Positions 35,714 through 44,560 of a stretch of 64,000 nucleotides of DNA are shown piece by piece. The DNA lies in contig NZ_FUYS01000002.1 in the NCBI RefSeq assembly GCF_900168055.1, forward strand, positions 372,888 to 436,887, read 5' to 3'. The stretch's first letter is position 1. Every line of letters starts with the position of its first letter. The DNA comes from Parapedobacter luteus. GTDB lineage: Bacteria > Bacteroidota > Bacteroidia > Sphingobacteriales > Sphingobacteriaceae. Below the pieces are notes generated by a model. The model saw nothing but the letters and a program-made list of their open reading frames with translations. It was not told where the DNA came from and searched no databases. Position numbers and translations under genes: made by a program.

Positions 35714-35730
35714 TGCAATTGCAGTGCCAA
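35714..35730 (-). promoter_or_regulatory. Sigma-54 (RpoN) promoter consensus
   Basis: Minus strand TTGGCACTGCAATTGCA matches the -24/-12 consensus TTGGCAC-N5-TTGCA at every fixed position, with correct GG-GC spacing. The predicted start is about 55 nt before the OMP ATG at 35646. No enhancer-binding protein gene or clear activator repeats are seen nearby. Confidence 0.55.
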
Positions 35731-35929
35731 AATTCATGAGTTGGATATGAAATATGTCATCCTTAGGTCTCTTTTTTTGGCAAAGTGATTTAGATAAAAT
35801 TATTGTCTATTGTATGTCAAAAAGCGTTTTTTTACCAGAGTCAGATTTTGGTATTGAATTGATGGCCGGCCTTTTTTTGGGATGTGTAGTGTGCTGACTT
35901 TTTGATATTTATAGTCAGTGCTAAATAAC

Positions 35930-35961
35930 AAGGGCCAAAACGGAATTCCGTTTTGGCCCTT
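35930..35961. terminator. 32-bp perfect palindrome, terminator of dnaJ
   Basis: AAGGGCCAAAACGG and its complement meet around AATT. It lies 31 bp beyond the dnaJ stop. The rest of the 346-bp gap (35647-35992) holds the sigma-54-like site and AT-rich sequence with no supported gene. Confidence 0.85.
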
Positions 35962-35992
35962 TCCTTTATAAGAAATTTAGTGAAATGTGCCT

Positions 35993-37138
35993 TTATTCGA
36001 AGTACTCCTTTATGCGTTCGAAAAAGGTTTTTTCGTTCTTTCCCGGCTGGGGCCTGAAATTTGGCGAATTGCGCAAGCGTTCGAGGAGCTCCTTTTCTTC
36101 AGCGGATACGATTTTCGGGGTCCACACGTTGACGTAAACCAACTGGTCGCCCTTATGGTAGGAATTAACTTCAGGTACACCCTTCCCTTTAAGCCTTAAT
36201 ATCTTACCTCCCTGGGTGCCGGCTTCAATTTTAATTTTTGCCTTGCCGTCAATAGTGGGGATTTCGGCGCTCGTACCCAGTGTTGCGTCGACGAAGTTAA
36301 TGTACAAATCGTAAATTACGTTGGTGCCGTCGCGTTTAAGGGTTTCGTGCGGTATCTCTTCAATGAGGATGATCAGGTCGCCTGGCACACCGCCACGTGG
36401 GGCGGCATTGCCTTTGCCGCTCATGGACAACTGCATGCCTTCGCTTACGCCAGCCGGTATATTGATGCTGATAGTTTCCTCGCCGCGTGTCAATCCGTCA
36501 CCATGGCAGACGGGGCACTTTGCCGAAATTTCTACGCCTTCCCCATTACAGGTAGGGCAGGTGCTGGTGGTTTGCATCTGGCCAAGAATGGTATTGGTGA
36601 CCCGGCGCACCGTGCCAGTACCGCCGCAGGTACGGCATGTATGAAAGGATGCTTTGTCCTTTGCGCCGCTTCCGTCGCACGTGGTGCAGATGACCTGTTT
36701 GTTTACTTTTATTTTCTTTTCGGCTCCTTTGGCGATCTCCTGTAGGTTGAGTTTTACTTTTATCCGTAGGTTGGTGCCCTTGGCTACCCGGCGGCCACCA
36801 CGCTGGCCACCGCCGAAGAAACTCTCAAATGGGCTGCCGCCACCACCGAAGATATCCCCGAACTGGCTGAAGATATCCTCCATATTCATATTGCCGCCAC
36901 TGAAGCCGCCGGAAGCACCGCCTGAGTGTCCAAAACGGTCATACCGTTGCCGCTTTTCGGGATTGCTGAGTACTTCGTATGCCTCCGCCGCTTCCTTGAA
37001 TTTTTCTTCAGCTTCCTTATTGTCCGGATTTTTATCCGGGTGATACTTGATGGCCAGTTTTCGGTAAGCTGACTTTATTTCCGCTTGATCTGCGTTTCGC
37101 GAAACGCCCAATACATCATAATAATCTCGTTTTGCCAT
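35993..37138 (-). CDS. dnaJ: Chaperone protein DnaJ
   Basis: A 381-aa type A Hsp40 co-chaperone of DnaK. It has a J-domain (4-66) with the HPD motif at 33-35, a Gly/Phe-rich linker (about 74-110, [15 protein letters not shown]), and four CxxCxGxG zinc repeats (about 150-220; [32 protein letters not shown]). C-terminal substrate domains follow. It is transcribed after grpE with 12 bp between them. dnaK is not adjacent, as is common in Bacteroidota. Confidence 0.98.
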   Translation of the reverse strand: MAKRDYYDVLGVSRNADQAEIKSAYRKLAIKYHPDKNPDNKEAEEKFKEAAEAYEVLSNPEKRQRYDRFGHSGGASGGFSGGNMNMEDIFSQFGDIFGGGGSPFESFFGGGQRGGRRVAKGTNLRIKVKLNLQEIAKGAEKKIKVNKQVICTTCDGSGAKDKASFHTCRTCGGTGTVRRVTNTILGQMQTTSTCPTCNGEGVEISAKCPVCHGDGLTRGEETISINIPAGVSEGMQLSMSGKGNAAPRGGVPGDLIILIEEIPHETLKRDGTNVIYDLYINFVDATLGTSAEIPTIDGKAKIKIEAGTQGGKILRLKGKGVPEVNSYHKGDQLVYVNVWTPKIVSAEEKELLERLRNSPNFRPQPGKNEKTFFERIKEYFE

Positions 37139-37150
37139 GCTTACTTACTA

Positions 37151-37741
37151 TTAACTGCCAACAACAACTTTGGCATGCCGCAATATCTTGTCATGCAAAA
37201 AGTAACCTTTTTCGATCTCATCGATTACTTTGCCCTTCAGGTCTTCACTCGGCGCAGGCACGTTGGTAATCGCTTCCTGCAATTCGGCGTCGAAGGGTTT
37301 TCCAATTGATTCCATTTCTTTCACTCCTTGGTGGACCAAGACATTTTTTAGTTTATGCCCCACCAGCGATACGCCTTCTTTCAGGGGAGCAACTTCGGTA
37401 GCCGTCTCAAATGCTTTCAGCGCCCGCTCGAAATCGTCGATTACGGGTAGTAAACTGGCAATAATCTCTTTGCCGGCAGTCTGCATAAGTTCGATGCGTT
37501 CTTTGGCTACTCGCCGTTTGTAGTTGTCAAACTCGGCATATAAACGCAGGTACTTGTCGTTAGCGGCCGCTAATTCAGCAGTTAACCGCTCTTCGGCTGT
37601 CGGTTCTTCCTTCATCGGTTCTTCGGTCGTCGTACCTGCTTCGTTTGCGCTTTGCACATCGGTTGGCTGCATTTCTTCCGCAGCAGATTCTTTTTCTACC
37701 ATTATTTCGTTATCCTGATTCTTTTTTTTGTTTTTCGCCAT
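37151..37741 (-). CDS. grpE: Nucleotide exchange factor GrpE
   Basis: A 196-aa GrpE with an acidic, disordered N-terminal tail (about 1-50, rich in E/T), a long coiled-coil helix (about 55-110, LYAEFDNYKRRVAKER) and the C-terminal beta domain with VLVHQGVKEM and GYFLHDKILRHAKVVVG. It releases ADP from DnaK. First gene of grpE-dnaJ. No CIRCE or other heat-shock operator was found in the 143 bp upstream. Confidence 0.97.
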   Translation of the reverse strand: MAKNKKKNQDNEIMVEKESAAEEMQPTDVQSANEAGTTTEEPMKEEPTAEERLTAELAAANDKYLRLYAEFDNYKRRVAKERIELMQTAGKEIIASLLPVIDDFERALKAFETATEVAPLKEGVSLVGHKLKNVLVHQGVKEMESIGKPFDAELQEAITNVPAPSEDLKGKVIDEIEKGYFLHDKILRHAKVVVGS

Positions 37742-37884
37742 AGTTAGTTGTCGTTACTGTTGTCAACTAGTTAATCCGGGTCTCAATTTTATTGCCAATA
37801 GCGAAATATCGGTCACCCTGTCAGTTCCGTGCGGCGACGGGCCCGCAAAATGGCGGGCTGAGGGAGGCACGATAGCCGCGGCGG

Positions 37885-38565
37885 CTATATCGCCACATTA
37901 TCGAGCAAAGCGCCATTGGCCGTCTTAATGATACGCGATGGCATATTGCGGATGATCTGGTAATCGTGCGTTGCCATAAGGATAGCTGTTCCGCCTCGGC
38001 TGATTTCCTTCAGCAACAAAACAATCTCTTCGGAGGTTTCGGGGTCGAGGTTGCCGGTGGGCTCATCTGCCAGGATAATTTCCGGATTATTCAGCAGTGC
38101 ACGCGCGATGACCACCCGTTGTTGTTCACCGCCGGACAGTTCATGAGGCATCTTTTTCAATTTGGAACGAAGCCCCACTTTTTCCAGCACATCCAGCATT
38201 CGAGCATTGATAAGGGCTTTATCTTTCCAGCCTGTGGCCCTAAGTGCAAACTCCAGGTTTTTTTCCACGGTGCGATCGGTAAGCAGGTGGAAATCCTGAA
38301 AGACGATTCCCAGCTTCCTGCGTAGAAAAGGTACTTCGCGTGCGCTAAGTTTCTTCAGATCGAAGCCCGCCACCATTCCCTCTCCGCTGGCGATATGCAA
38401 GTCGCCGTAAATGATTTTCAGCAGGCTGCTTTTTCCGCTCCCCGTCTGGCCGATAAGGAAAACAAATTCGCCTTTATTGATTTTCAGATTTACGTTGGCA
38501 AGCACCAAGTGTTTGGGTTGGTAGATATCAACGCCTTTGAGTGTAATTACCGTATCGCCTATCAT
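37885..38565 (-). CDS. ftsE: FtsE-like ABC transporter ATP-binding protein
   Basis: A 226-aa ABC ATPase close to FtsE, which with FtsX controls septal peptidoglycan hydrolases. Walker A is GQTGSGKS (39-46), the signature [15 protein letters not shown], and Walker B/D-loop [14 protein letters not shown]. The FtsE-like N-terminus ([20 protein letters not shown]) supports the assignment. No ftsX lies next to it. It begins 4 bp after the stop of the 67-aa gene, so both are in one transcript. Confidence 0.88.
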   Translation of the reverse strand: MIGDTVITLKGVDIYQPKHLVLANVNLKINKGEFVFLIGQTGSGKSSLLKIIYGDLHIASGEGMVAGFDLKKLSAREVPFLRRKLGIVFQDFHLLTDRTVEKNLEFALRATGWKDKALINARMLDVLEKVGLRSKLKKMPHELSGGEQQRVVIARALLNNPEIILADEPTGNLDPETSEEIVLLLKEISRGGTAILMATHDYQIIRNMPSRIIKTANGALLDNVAI

Positions 38566-38569
38566 AAGC

Positions 38570-38773
38570 TTACAATTCTAGTTTCTTGATTTGTCCAAAA
38601 GGCATCTTTTGCACAATTTCCATGATATACTCCGCTTTATCGGCCAGCCCAAGTTTTTCCAATGATTTATCCGGGCGGTCTACCCTGAAGTAGGCAAGCA
38701 ATGTAAATGCATCATCACGCAACTGGACATAATCCGGTATTTTAGCTACGCCCTTGACCTTAATGACATACAT
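38570..38773 (-). CDS. Small conserved hypothetical protein upstream of ftsE
   Basis: A 67-aa protein with mixed strand-helix pattern, a hydrophobic YVQLRDDAFTLLAYFRV segment and a Lys/Leu-rich end. It has no signal and no known family. A perfect -7 promoter box 7 nt from the ATG and a 4-bp gap to ftsE support a real, co-transcribed gene. A link with FtsE or cell division is only guilt by neighbourhood. Confidence 0.65.
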   Translation of the reverse strand: MYVIKVKGVAKIPDYVQLRDDAFTLLAYFRVDRPDKSLEKLGLADKAEYIMEIVQKMPFGQIKKLEL

Positions 38774-38780
38774 GGTGTGG

Positions 38781-38788
38781 CAAAGTTA
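38781..38788 (-). promoter_or_regulatory. -7 promoter box for the 67-aa gene and ftsE, probably leaderless
   Basis: Minus-strand TAACTTTG (perfect), followed by 7 nt and the ATG at 38773. A -33 TTG is absent at the expected distance. Confidence 0.45.
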
Positions 38789-38815
38789 ACATTAATTAGG
38801 TGAAAGATGAAGGCT

Positions 38816-39832
38816 TTATCGATGTTCAGCCAAAAAGTCCAACGTATTTACGCCATCCGCATAATCGTCGAGTGCCGGCCACTGGCTTTGGCCAAACCGG
38901 ACAGTAGGTACAGCGGTTTCCAGCGGCTCAAGGCTGACCGCGCATTGCAATTGGGCCGCTGATTCGGCAAGCTTGGCAACGAGCGCATCCCGGTTGTCAT
39001 ATTCCTCCATGTACACCGTGGCCAATGGCGAGGCTATCCGTTCATCAGGTTTTACCAAGAGGAAGCCGTTGTCATAGTGCACATCGCCATTGATGAGATA
39101 AATTGATTTGTTATAGTCGTAGTTGTTGGCGTATTTATGGTGGTTAATGATGTCAGAAAAAGGCGTTATACCTTCAAAAAATGCCGACAGCGCGTACCCT
39201 TTCGGTACAAAAAGCTTTGCGACGCTTCGACAGCCCAAACCAAAGTAATCAAAGATGTCATTGCCCAACAGCCGGAGCGCTTCAGACGTCTCTTTTCCGG
39301 TCAGGACGGCTACGCTGTTGCGGTTTTTCCGTATAATGTGGGGTTTTTTGCCGAAATAGTAGTCAAAATAACGCGCCGTATTATCGCTGCCTGTAGCGAT
39401 GACCAAATCGAAATTTCCCAAGCGTTCGGCGACGGCAATCTTGCGGGCGAAGGCGGGTTCGATCTCCTGCAGTTTGGTTATCACGTGCGTAATCAGCAGT
39501 TGGTCGGCAGTGGCGGGTTTTATTTGGACGTTGAAGCCCGCACAGAGCGCGCACAAGATGTCATGGAAGCCTACCAAGGGGATGTTTCCGGCCAATACCA
39601 ATCCAACCGTTTGGTCCGTTTCTCCGTCAAATGGGTATGGCTCAAGCCATGCACCAAGTTGCTCTTTGGATAAGTTTAATGCTATGTTTTTCAGTGCTTT
39701 ATCGATGTTAGGCTGGGTAAACCAAGCGTTGTGATATCCGGCGGCTTCTACAACACGCCGTAATTCCGGACTGTCTGCGCGTAGGTAATCTCCCAATAAA
39801 GCAAATGCATCGATACGTTGTTTCTTTGTCAA
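38816..39832 (-). CDS. Acyl-CoA reductase (LuxC-like)
   Basis: A 338-aa protein of the Bacteroidota acyl-CoA reductase/LuxC family (PF05893), which reduces acyl-CoA or acyl chains to aldehydes with NADPH. Landmarks are VGLVLAGNIPLVGFHDILCALCAG (about 75-98) and the catalytic Cys region FDYFGLGCRSVAKLFVP. There is no in-frame ATG at the N-terminus: the candidates are TTG at 39832 (giving a family-like MTKKQRIDAF) or TTG at 39862. Divergent from ferredoxin, as is usual in this phylum. Physiological substrate unknown. Confidence 0.87.
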   Translation of the reverse strand: MTKKQRIDAFALLGDYLRADSPELRRVVEAAGYHNAWFTQPNIDKALKNIALNLSKEQLGAWLEPYPFDGETDQTVGLVLAGNIPLVGFHDILCALCAGFNVQIKPATADQLLITHVITKLQEIEPAFARKIAVAERLGNFDLVIATGSDNTARYFDYYFGKKPHIIRKNRNSVAVLTGKETSEALRLLGNDIFDYFGLGCRSVAKLFVPKGYALSAFFEGITPFSDIINHHKYANNYDYNKSIYLINGDVHYDNGFLLVKPDERIASPLATVYMEEYDNRDALVAKLAESAAQLQCAVSLEPLETAVPTVRFGQSQWPALDDYADGVNTLDFLAEHR

Positions 39833-39871
39833 AATGTTAATCTTTAACCCCGGTTTGCACAATATTTGTAT

Positions 39872-39879
39872 TATCTTTG
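39872..39879 (+). promoter_or_regulatory. -7 element for ferredoxin
   Basis: TATCTTTG, a perfect -7 box, gives a leader of about 115 nt before the ferredoxin ATG. The upstream -33 element is unclear. Confidence 0.45.
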
Positions 39880-40000
39880 CAGAAAATCAGCATCGTTTAA
39901 AGACGACTGATTAGGTCGTGAACGTTTAGCCCGGTACATCGGCGCGTTCAAAACGGATACAAAAATAAGTTTTTTATTTTATCATAATTGTAAGCGTTAA

Positions 40001-40351
40001 ATGGCAATCAAGATAACAGACGAATGCATCAATTGCGGGGCGTGCGAACCGGAATGCCCAAATAATGCGATATACGATGCAGGGGTGAGTTGGCGGTTTT
40101 CGGAAGGTACTGGACTCAATGGGATTATCGATTTCGGTGATGGCACCATGTTAGATGCAGATGAAGAGCAACCCGCGATATCGGATGAGGTCTATTATAT
40201 CGTTTCGGACAAATGCACTGAATGTGTAGGTTTCCATGACGAGCCGCAGTGTGCAGCAGTATGTCCAGTTGATTGCTGTGTAGACGACGAGGACGTCCGG
40301 GAGACGGAAGAAGAGCTATTGGCCAAAAAGGCGTGGCTGCACGGCGAGTAA
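40001..40351 (+). CDS. fdx: 2[4Fe-4S] ferredoxin (Allochromatium vinosum type)
   Basis: A 116-aa low-potential electron carrier. Cluster I ligands are C9, C12, C15 and the C19-P pair (CINCGACEPECP). Cluster II uses C72-x2-C75-x8-C84-x3-C88-P, the long loop of the Alvin-type ferredoxins. Between them lies a 50-residue insertion (about 22-70) rich in D/E/G that is characteristic of the Bacteroidota form. The partner enzyme is not known; divergence from the acyl-CoA reductase gene is a recurring arrangement. Confidence 0.94.
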   Translation: MAIKITDECINCGACEPECPNNAIYDAGVSWRFSEGTGLNGIIDFGDGTMLDADEEQPAISDEVYYIVSDKCTECVGFHDEPQCAAVCPVDCCVDDEDVRETEEELLAKKAWLHGE

Positions 40352-40381
40352 TGGCGGAATTACGTCGGATACGACAAACAG

Positions 40382-40413
40382 AAAAAGCCTCCGCCAAGAA
40401 ACGGGGGCTTTTT
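40382..40413. terminator. Bidirectional terminator between ferredoxin and the universal stress protein
   Basis: A 12-bp stem with one G-T pair (AAAAAGCCTCCG with CGGGGGCTTTTT) and T/A runs on both sides. It sits 30 bp after fdx and directly beside the stop of the minus-strand usp gene. Confidence 0.8.
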
Positions 40414-40415
40414 CG

Positions 40416-40886
40416 TTAGCACTTACCGGGTATTACCAATACCGGGCAGGGGGCTCGTCTAATTACGCTTTCAGATACGCTGCCGGATATAAAGTGGTCA
40501 AATCCTGTGCGCCCATGCGTACCCATAATAATGAGATCGGCTGCCCATTCACTGGCCACGGTCAGTATCTCTTGTTTCGGGGATCCGATTCGGCTAAATG
40601 TAAACACCTCCTTTACATCGTGGAATTGCTTGCTGATTTCCTCCAGTAGGATTCTCGAATTTTCCTCCTGTATTTCCGTGGTTTCGGGGATGACGATCGG
40701 CTGCTGTCCCATTAACGGATCAGCACCGTAGTTTGTCGGTGCCGCCGGCTCGATGACATGTACCAAGGCCACGGATGATTCCATCATTTCAGCAAGGCTG
40801 TGGCCATGCTGCAGCGCTTTCTTTGAACATTCGCTGTCATCCGTTGCGATGAGTATGCGGCTGTATTTTGCGGGTTTTGCGTCCAT
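40416..40886 (-). CDS. Universal stress protein (UspA family)
   Basis: A 156-aa single-domain Usp. The ATP-binding motif G-x2-G-x9-G-S/T is present as MGTHGRTGFDHFISGSVS, and the N-terminal strand is RILIATDDSE. This suggests an ATP-binding Usp involved in general stress. ATG 40886 (MDAKPAKYSR) is chosen; the extension to 40928 has no homology. A near-consensus TATCTTTA lies upstream. Confidence 0.93.
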   Translation of the reverse strand: MDAKPAKYSRILIATDDSECSKKALQHGHSLAEMMESSVALVHVIEPAAPTNYGADPLMGQQPIVIPETTEIQEENSRILLEEISKQFHDVKEVFTFSRIGSPKQEILTVASEWAADLIIMGTHGRTGFDHFISGSVSESVIRRAPCPVLVIPGKC

Positions 40887-40993
40887 AACTACGAGGCTGA
40901 TAGGGTTAAACTTTTGTAAAGATAACAACTATTGGTTTAATTTAGTTTTTTCGGCGCGCGAAATATGCAGCGATTGATTAACAAAGTTTGGCG

Positions 40994-41641
40994 CTACGAC
41001 AGCTCTTGCATCAGTTTATCAAATTCGGCACGTAGTGCAGCCAACTCGGCTTCAACTTTGGATAGCCGCGCTGCAAGTTCGGCGGACGAGCCTGTGTCAC
41101 CGGTTTCCAGCTCACTGTCGTCCGGAAGCTCGTCGCCGCCCAACAGGTGCATATAGCGGGCTTCTTTCTGTCCCGGCCGTTTAGGGAGTTGCCTCACATA
41201 AGGCGGCTCGGATCCGGCAAGGTTATCCAGCAGCGCTTGGACCTCGTCGAGCGATTCAAATTCGTGCATCCTGCCCGAATTGGTGTTAATCTCTCCCGGT
41301 GTCAGCGGGCCGCGCAGCAACAAGAGGCATATGATGGTCACCTCGGCGGGAATAATGGGGTAGACGACCGCAAAATTGTGTTTGTATTTGGTTACCCGGC
41401 TCGAGCCCCCGGTGACCGTCGATACCAATCCCTTTTTTCGCAACGAATCCAGCGTGGCAATCACCGTACTGTCGTCGTAATTGACCACCGGTTTCCGCGA
41501 TGTTTTCTGATTGCATGCCGCAACCAGCGCATTCAGTGTAAGGGGATAGTATTCAGGCGTCACTTTCGATTTTTCCATCAGTGCCCCCAATACGCGTTGT
41601 TCTTCAGCAGACAGGACCGGAAGGGTGGGTGTTGTATCCAT
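40994..41641 (-). CDS. YceH family protein (DUF480)
   Basis: A 215-aa DUF480/YceH protein with two winged-helix domains. The conserved opening VLSAEEQRVLGALMEKSKVTPEYYPLT and NALVAACNQKTSRKPV are diagnostic. The C-terminus (about 155-215) forms a predicted coiled coil (AELAARLSKVEAELAALRAEF). DNA binding or regulation is suspected but not shown. ATG 41641 is chosen; an upstream in-frame start at 41674 is possible. Confidence 0.92.
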   Translation of the reverse strand: MDTTPTLPVLSAEEQRVLGALMEKSKVTPEYYPLTLNALVAACNQKTSRKPVVNYDDSTVIATLDSLRKKGLVSTVTGGSSRVTKYKHNFAVVYPIIPAEVTIICLLLLRGPLTPGEINTNSGRMHEFESLDEVQALLDNLAGSEPPYVRQLPKRPGQKEARYMHLLGGDELPDDSELETGDTGSSAELAARLSKVEAELAALRAEFDKLMQELS

Positions 41642-41751
41642 GGTGTGGTTTACTATCATTTTGTTAGCCATCAAAAATCATGTTTTTATCGCAAATAAAC
41701 AACTTTGTATTCAATATGGTTGCTTCATTTGCTATCTTCGCCGTCTAATAG

Positions 41752-42666
41752 ATGGCTGTTCCGTTGCTCAAGATCGCTTATCATCCCAGCTATGCCCACC
41801 CGTTGCCAGAGGGCCATCGGTTTCCCATGGCCAAGTACGAGTTGATTCCGGCGCAGTTGCTGCACAGTGGCACCGTCCAGCCCGATAATTTTTTTGAGCC
41901 GGGGTTGGCCGGCGTTGAAACCATCATGCAAGCACATGCAGCTGACTATTGCCGGCAGTTGCTTGACGTATCCCTCGCTCCGGCGATGGTGAGGCGCATC
42001 GGGTTTCCGTTGTCAGCGGCACTGGTTGCGCGCGAACTCCGGATCGTGCAGGGCACGATTGAGGGCTGCTTTTTTGCGATGGAATATGGCGTGGCGTTCA
42101 ATGTAGCGGGGGGGACCCACCATGCAGGATACGACTGGGGCGAAGGTTTCTGTCTGCTCAACGATCAGGCTGTCGCTGCAGCCCATTTGGTCAATAGCGG
42201 TATATGCCGCCAAGTATTGATTATTGATTTGGATGTACACCAAGGCAATGGCACGGCACAGATTTTTGAGGGCGACAGCCGTGTGTTTACGTTTTCGATG
42301 CATGGCGAGCACAATTTCCCGTTCCGCAAAGAGCGGTCAGATCGGGATGTCGGCCTGCCGGACGGCACAGGAGATGAAGTCTATCTGGCCTTACTCGCCC
42401 AGCACTTGGAGGCGCTTTTCCGCGAAGTGCGTCCCGATTTTGTGTTTTACCAAGCGGGCGTAGACGTACTTGATACCGACAAACTGGGCAAGCTTGCGCT
42501 GACCAAAGCCGGATGCCTCAGCCGTGACGAGATGGTGTTCAGCCGCTGCAAATCCGCCAATATACCTGTACAGGTAAGCATGGGCGGCGGCTATTCTCCC
42601 CATATTCGCGATATTGTGGACGCCCATTGCCGTACGTTCGCCGCAGCTATCCAATGTTACGATTGA
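41752..42666 (+). CDS. Histone deacetylase superfamily protein
   Basis: A 304-aa class II-like deacetylase/acetylpolyamine amidohydrolase. Zinc ligands are D161 and H163 in IIDLDVHQGNGT and the Asp in YQAGVDVLDTD; the general bases are the pair H123-H124 in GGTHHAGYDWGEGFC. Bacterial members deacetylate small acetylated amines or proteins; the substrate here is unknown. It ends 25 bp before the nucleoid-associated protein gene. Confidence 0.93.
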   Translation: MAVPLLKIAYHPSYAHPLPEGHRFPMAKYELIPAQLLHSGTVQPDNFFEPGLAGVETIMQAHAADYCRQLLDVSLAPAMVRRIGFPLSAALVARELRIVQGTIEGCFFAMEYGVAFNVAGGTHHAGYDWGEGFCLLNDQAVAAAHLVNSGICRQVLIIDLDVHQGNGTAQIFEGDSRVFTFSMHGEHNFPFRKERSDRDVGLPDGTGDEVYLALLAQHLEALFREVRPDFVFYQAGVDVLDTDKLGKLALTKAGCLSRDEMVFSRCKSANIPVQVSMGGGYSPHIRDIVDAHCRTFAAAIQCYD

Positions 42667-42691
42667 ATGCATTCACCATAAATCAAGTACC

Positions 42692-43747
42692 ATGTTTTAC
42701 CATACCGATGCTGTTATCGAACAGTTGGCCATCCACCGGGTGGGCAATAAGCTACAAGATGAATTTTATGTGCTCAGTGACCACCCCATTGCCTTGGAAG
42801 ACGAACTGCTGGGGCAACTGCTGATGCATTATTTCTTAAGCCCGTTTGCCAAGGTCAATGAAGTTTATCGGCTGTTTCACGCCAGTGGTACGCTCGCACT
42901 CAACGAGGTTTTCCATTTCTCGAAGGCTTTTTTCCAAGGGGAGCTGGGGTTCCACGAGTTGAGCCAGCAGCTATGTAAGCACCTGTTTGAAGCGTCCAAT
43001 CATCCGAATATCAAAGGCGGTGAGCTATACGTTGTGCGCCTGCGCGGTGTCCAGCTTGAAGGGGAGCTCCATGAGGCTGTTGGCATTTTCAAATCCGAGC
43101 ATAAAGAAACATACCTCAAGGTATCGCCTCGCCAAGGAGCGTTCGACGTCGATTATGAGCAGGAAGCCATCAACATCAATAAGCTGGATAAAGGCTGCTT
43201 GATCGTCAACACCGAACAGGAAGAGGGGTATAAGGTGCTGGTCGTCGATCAGACCAACCGCCAGCAGGAAGCCCTTTATTGGAAAGATGATTTCCTGGGC
43301 TTGCGTATACGCAACGATGCTTTTCACCAAACAGGCAATTTTCTGAAAGTATACAAAAAGTTCGTCGATGAAGGGCTGGACGAAGCGTTCGATCTGGAGC
43401 GTACAGACAAAATCGACTTACTCAACCGGTCGATGGATTACTTCAAAGACAAAGAAACATTCAAGCAGGAAGAGTTTGAAGAAGAGGTGCTGGGCAATCC
43501 GAAGGCCATCAGTCTATTCAACGATTACCGGCAACAGTTTGAGGAGGCATATGAATCGCCGTTCGGCGACCAGTTTGACATTTCCAACCAAGCGGTAAAA
43601 AAGGTTCAGGCCGCCTTCAAAAGTGTACTCAAGCTGGATAAGAACTTTCACATTTATGTGCACGGCAAGCGGGAATATATCGAGAAAGGCTACGACGAGG
43701 AGAAAGGAATGAATTTCTACAAGCTGTATTTTAAAGAAGAGCACTGA
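42692..43747 (+). CDS. Nucleoid-associated protein (NdpA/YejK family)
   Basis: A 351-aa protein of the 37-kDa nucleoid-associated family (PF04245), homologous to E. coli YejK. Typical segments are HPNIKGGELYVVRLRGVQL-like sequence and EAININKLDKGCLIVN. ATG 42692 (MFYHTDAVIEQLAIHRVG) matches the family start. Its role in the nucleoid is not well defined. It follows the deacetylase closely, and a link between the two cannot be shown. Confidence 0.9.
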   Translation: MFYHTDAVIEQLAIHRVGNKLQDEFYVLSDHPIALEDELLGQLLMHYFLSPFAKVNEVYRLFHASGTLALNEVFHFSKAFFQGELGFHELSQQLCKHLFEASNHPNIKGGELYVVRLRGVQLEGELHEAVGIFKSEHKETYLKVSPRQGAFDVDYEQEAININKLDKGCLIVNTEQEEGYKVLVVDQTNRQQEALYWKDDFLGLRIRNDAFHQTGNFLKVYKKFVDEGLDEAFDLERTDKIDLLNRSMDYFKDKETFKQEEFEEEVLGNPKAISLFNDYRQQFEEAYESPFGDQFDISNQAVKKVQAAFKSVLKLDKNFHIYVHGKREYIEKGYDEEKGMNFYKLYFKEEH

Positions 43748-43819
43748 TTTTTCCAGTTTTTTTCCAGATTCGACGGCTACTTTGGTCGCCATCAATCCTT
43801 ATAAGCTGGAAAAAACTTT

Positions 43820-44554
43820 ATGAGCAGTACTAAAGACAGTGTATTCAGTGAGGTGATCAAAAAGCCTTCAGACTTTAAATTCGGCGCTACGGTGGCTAAC
43901 GCATTCGACGATATGGTGGAGCGCTCGGTACCCTTTTACAACGAGATCCAGCGGATGATTATTGAACAAGCCAGTGATTTCGCCGTACCGGGCACCAACG
44001 TCTACGATTTGGGCTGCTCCACGGGTACGACTTTCCTCAACCTGGACCCCTACGTGGATAGTACCGTCCGTTTCATCGGGGTGGATGACTCGACAGACAT
44101 GCTCGCAAAGTGCGCCGAAAAACTTGAGCAAGCAAACCTTACGCGGGACTATGCGTTGAAGCATGCCGACCTTCATCAAGACTTCCACATCGAAAATGCT
44201 TCGGTCGTCATACTTTGTCTTACCTTGCAGTTTGTACGGCCGATATACCGAGAAAAGTTGATCCGTAAGATTTACGAAGGCCTTACTTCGGGGGGCGTGC
44301 TGCTGATAGCCGAAAAGATATTGGCGGAAGACAGCCTGTTCAACCGCAATTTTATCACCTATTATTATGACTATAAGCGCCGCAATCAGTATAGCGAGCT
44401 TGAAATTGCCCAGAAAAGGGAAGCGTTAGAAAATGTGTTGATTCCATACAAGCTCAGCGAAAACATGAAAATGCTGATGGAGGCCGGTTTCGGCCACACC
44501 GAAGTGTTTTTCAAGTGGTATAACTTTTCGGGATTCATCGCCATTAAAAACTAG
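43820..44554 (+). CDS. cmoA: Carboxy-S-adenosyl-L-methionine synthase
   Basis: A 244-aa SAM-dependent enzyme making carboxy-SAM from SAM and prephenate for the cmo5U34 tRNA modification. The SAM loop is YDLGCSTGTTFL. The CmoA-type C-terminus is conserved, including YKRRNQYSELEIAQKREALENV, which holds the arginine that contacts the carboxylate. CmoB is not adjacent. A membrane methyltransferase-like gene follows 6 bp later, so the two are co-transcribed. Confidence 0.92.
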   Translation: MSSTKDSVFSEVIKKPSDFKFGATVANAFDDMVERSVPFYNEIQRMIIEQASDFAVPGTNVYDLGCSTGTTFLNLDPYVDSTVRFIGVDDSTDMLAKCAEKLEQANLTRDYALKHADLHQDFHIENASVVILCLTLQFVRPIYREKLIRKIYEGLTSGGVLLIAEKILAEDSLFNRNFITYYYDYKRRNQYSELEIAQKREALENVLIPYKLSENMKMLMEAGFGHTEVFFKWYNFSGFIAIKN

Positions 44555-44560
44555 CTATTT

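Noticed and set aside
37841-37858. GC-rich hairpin (GCCCGC ... GCGGGC) downstream of ftsE
   Set aside because: The stem is only 6 bp and no T-run follows on the minus strand, so it is not a convincing intrinsic terminator.
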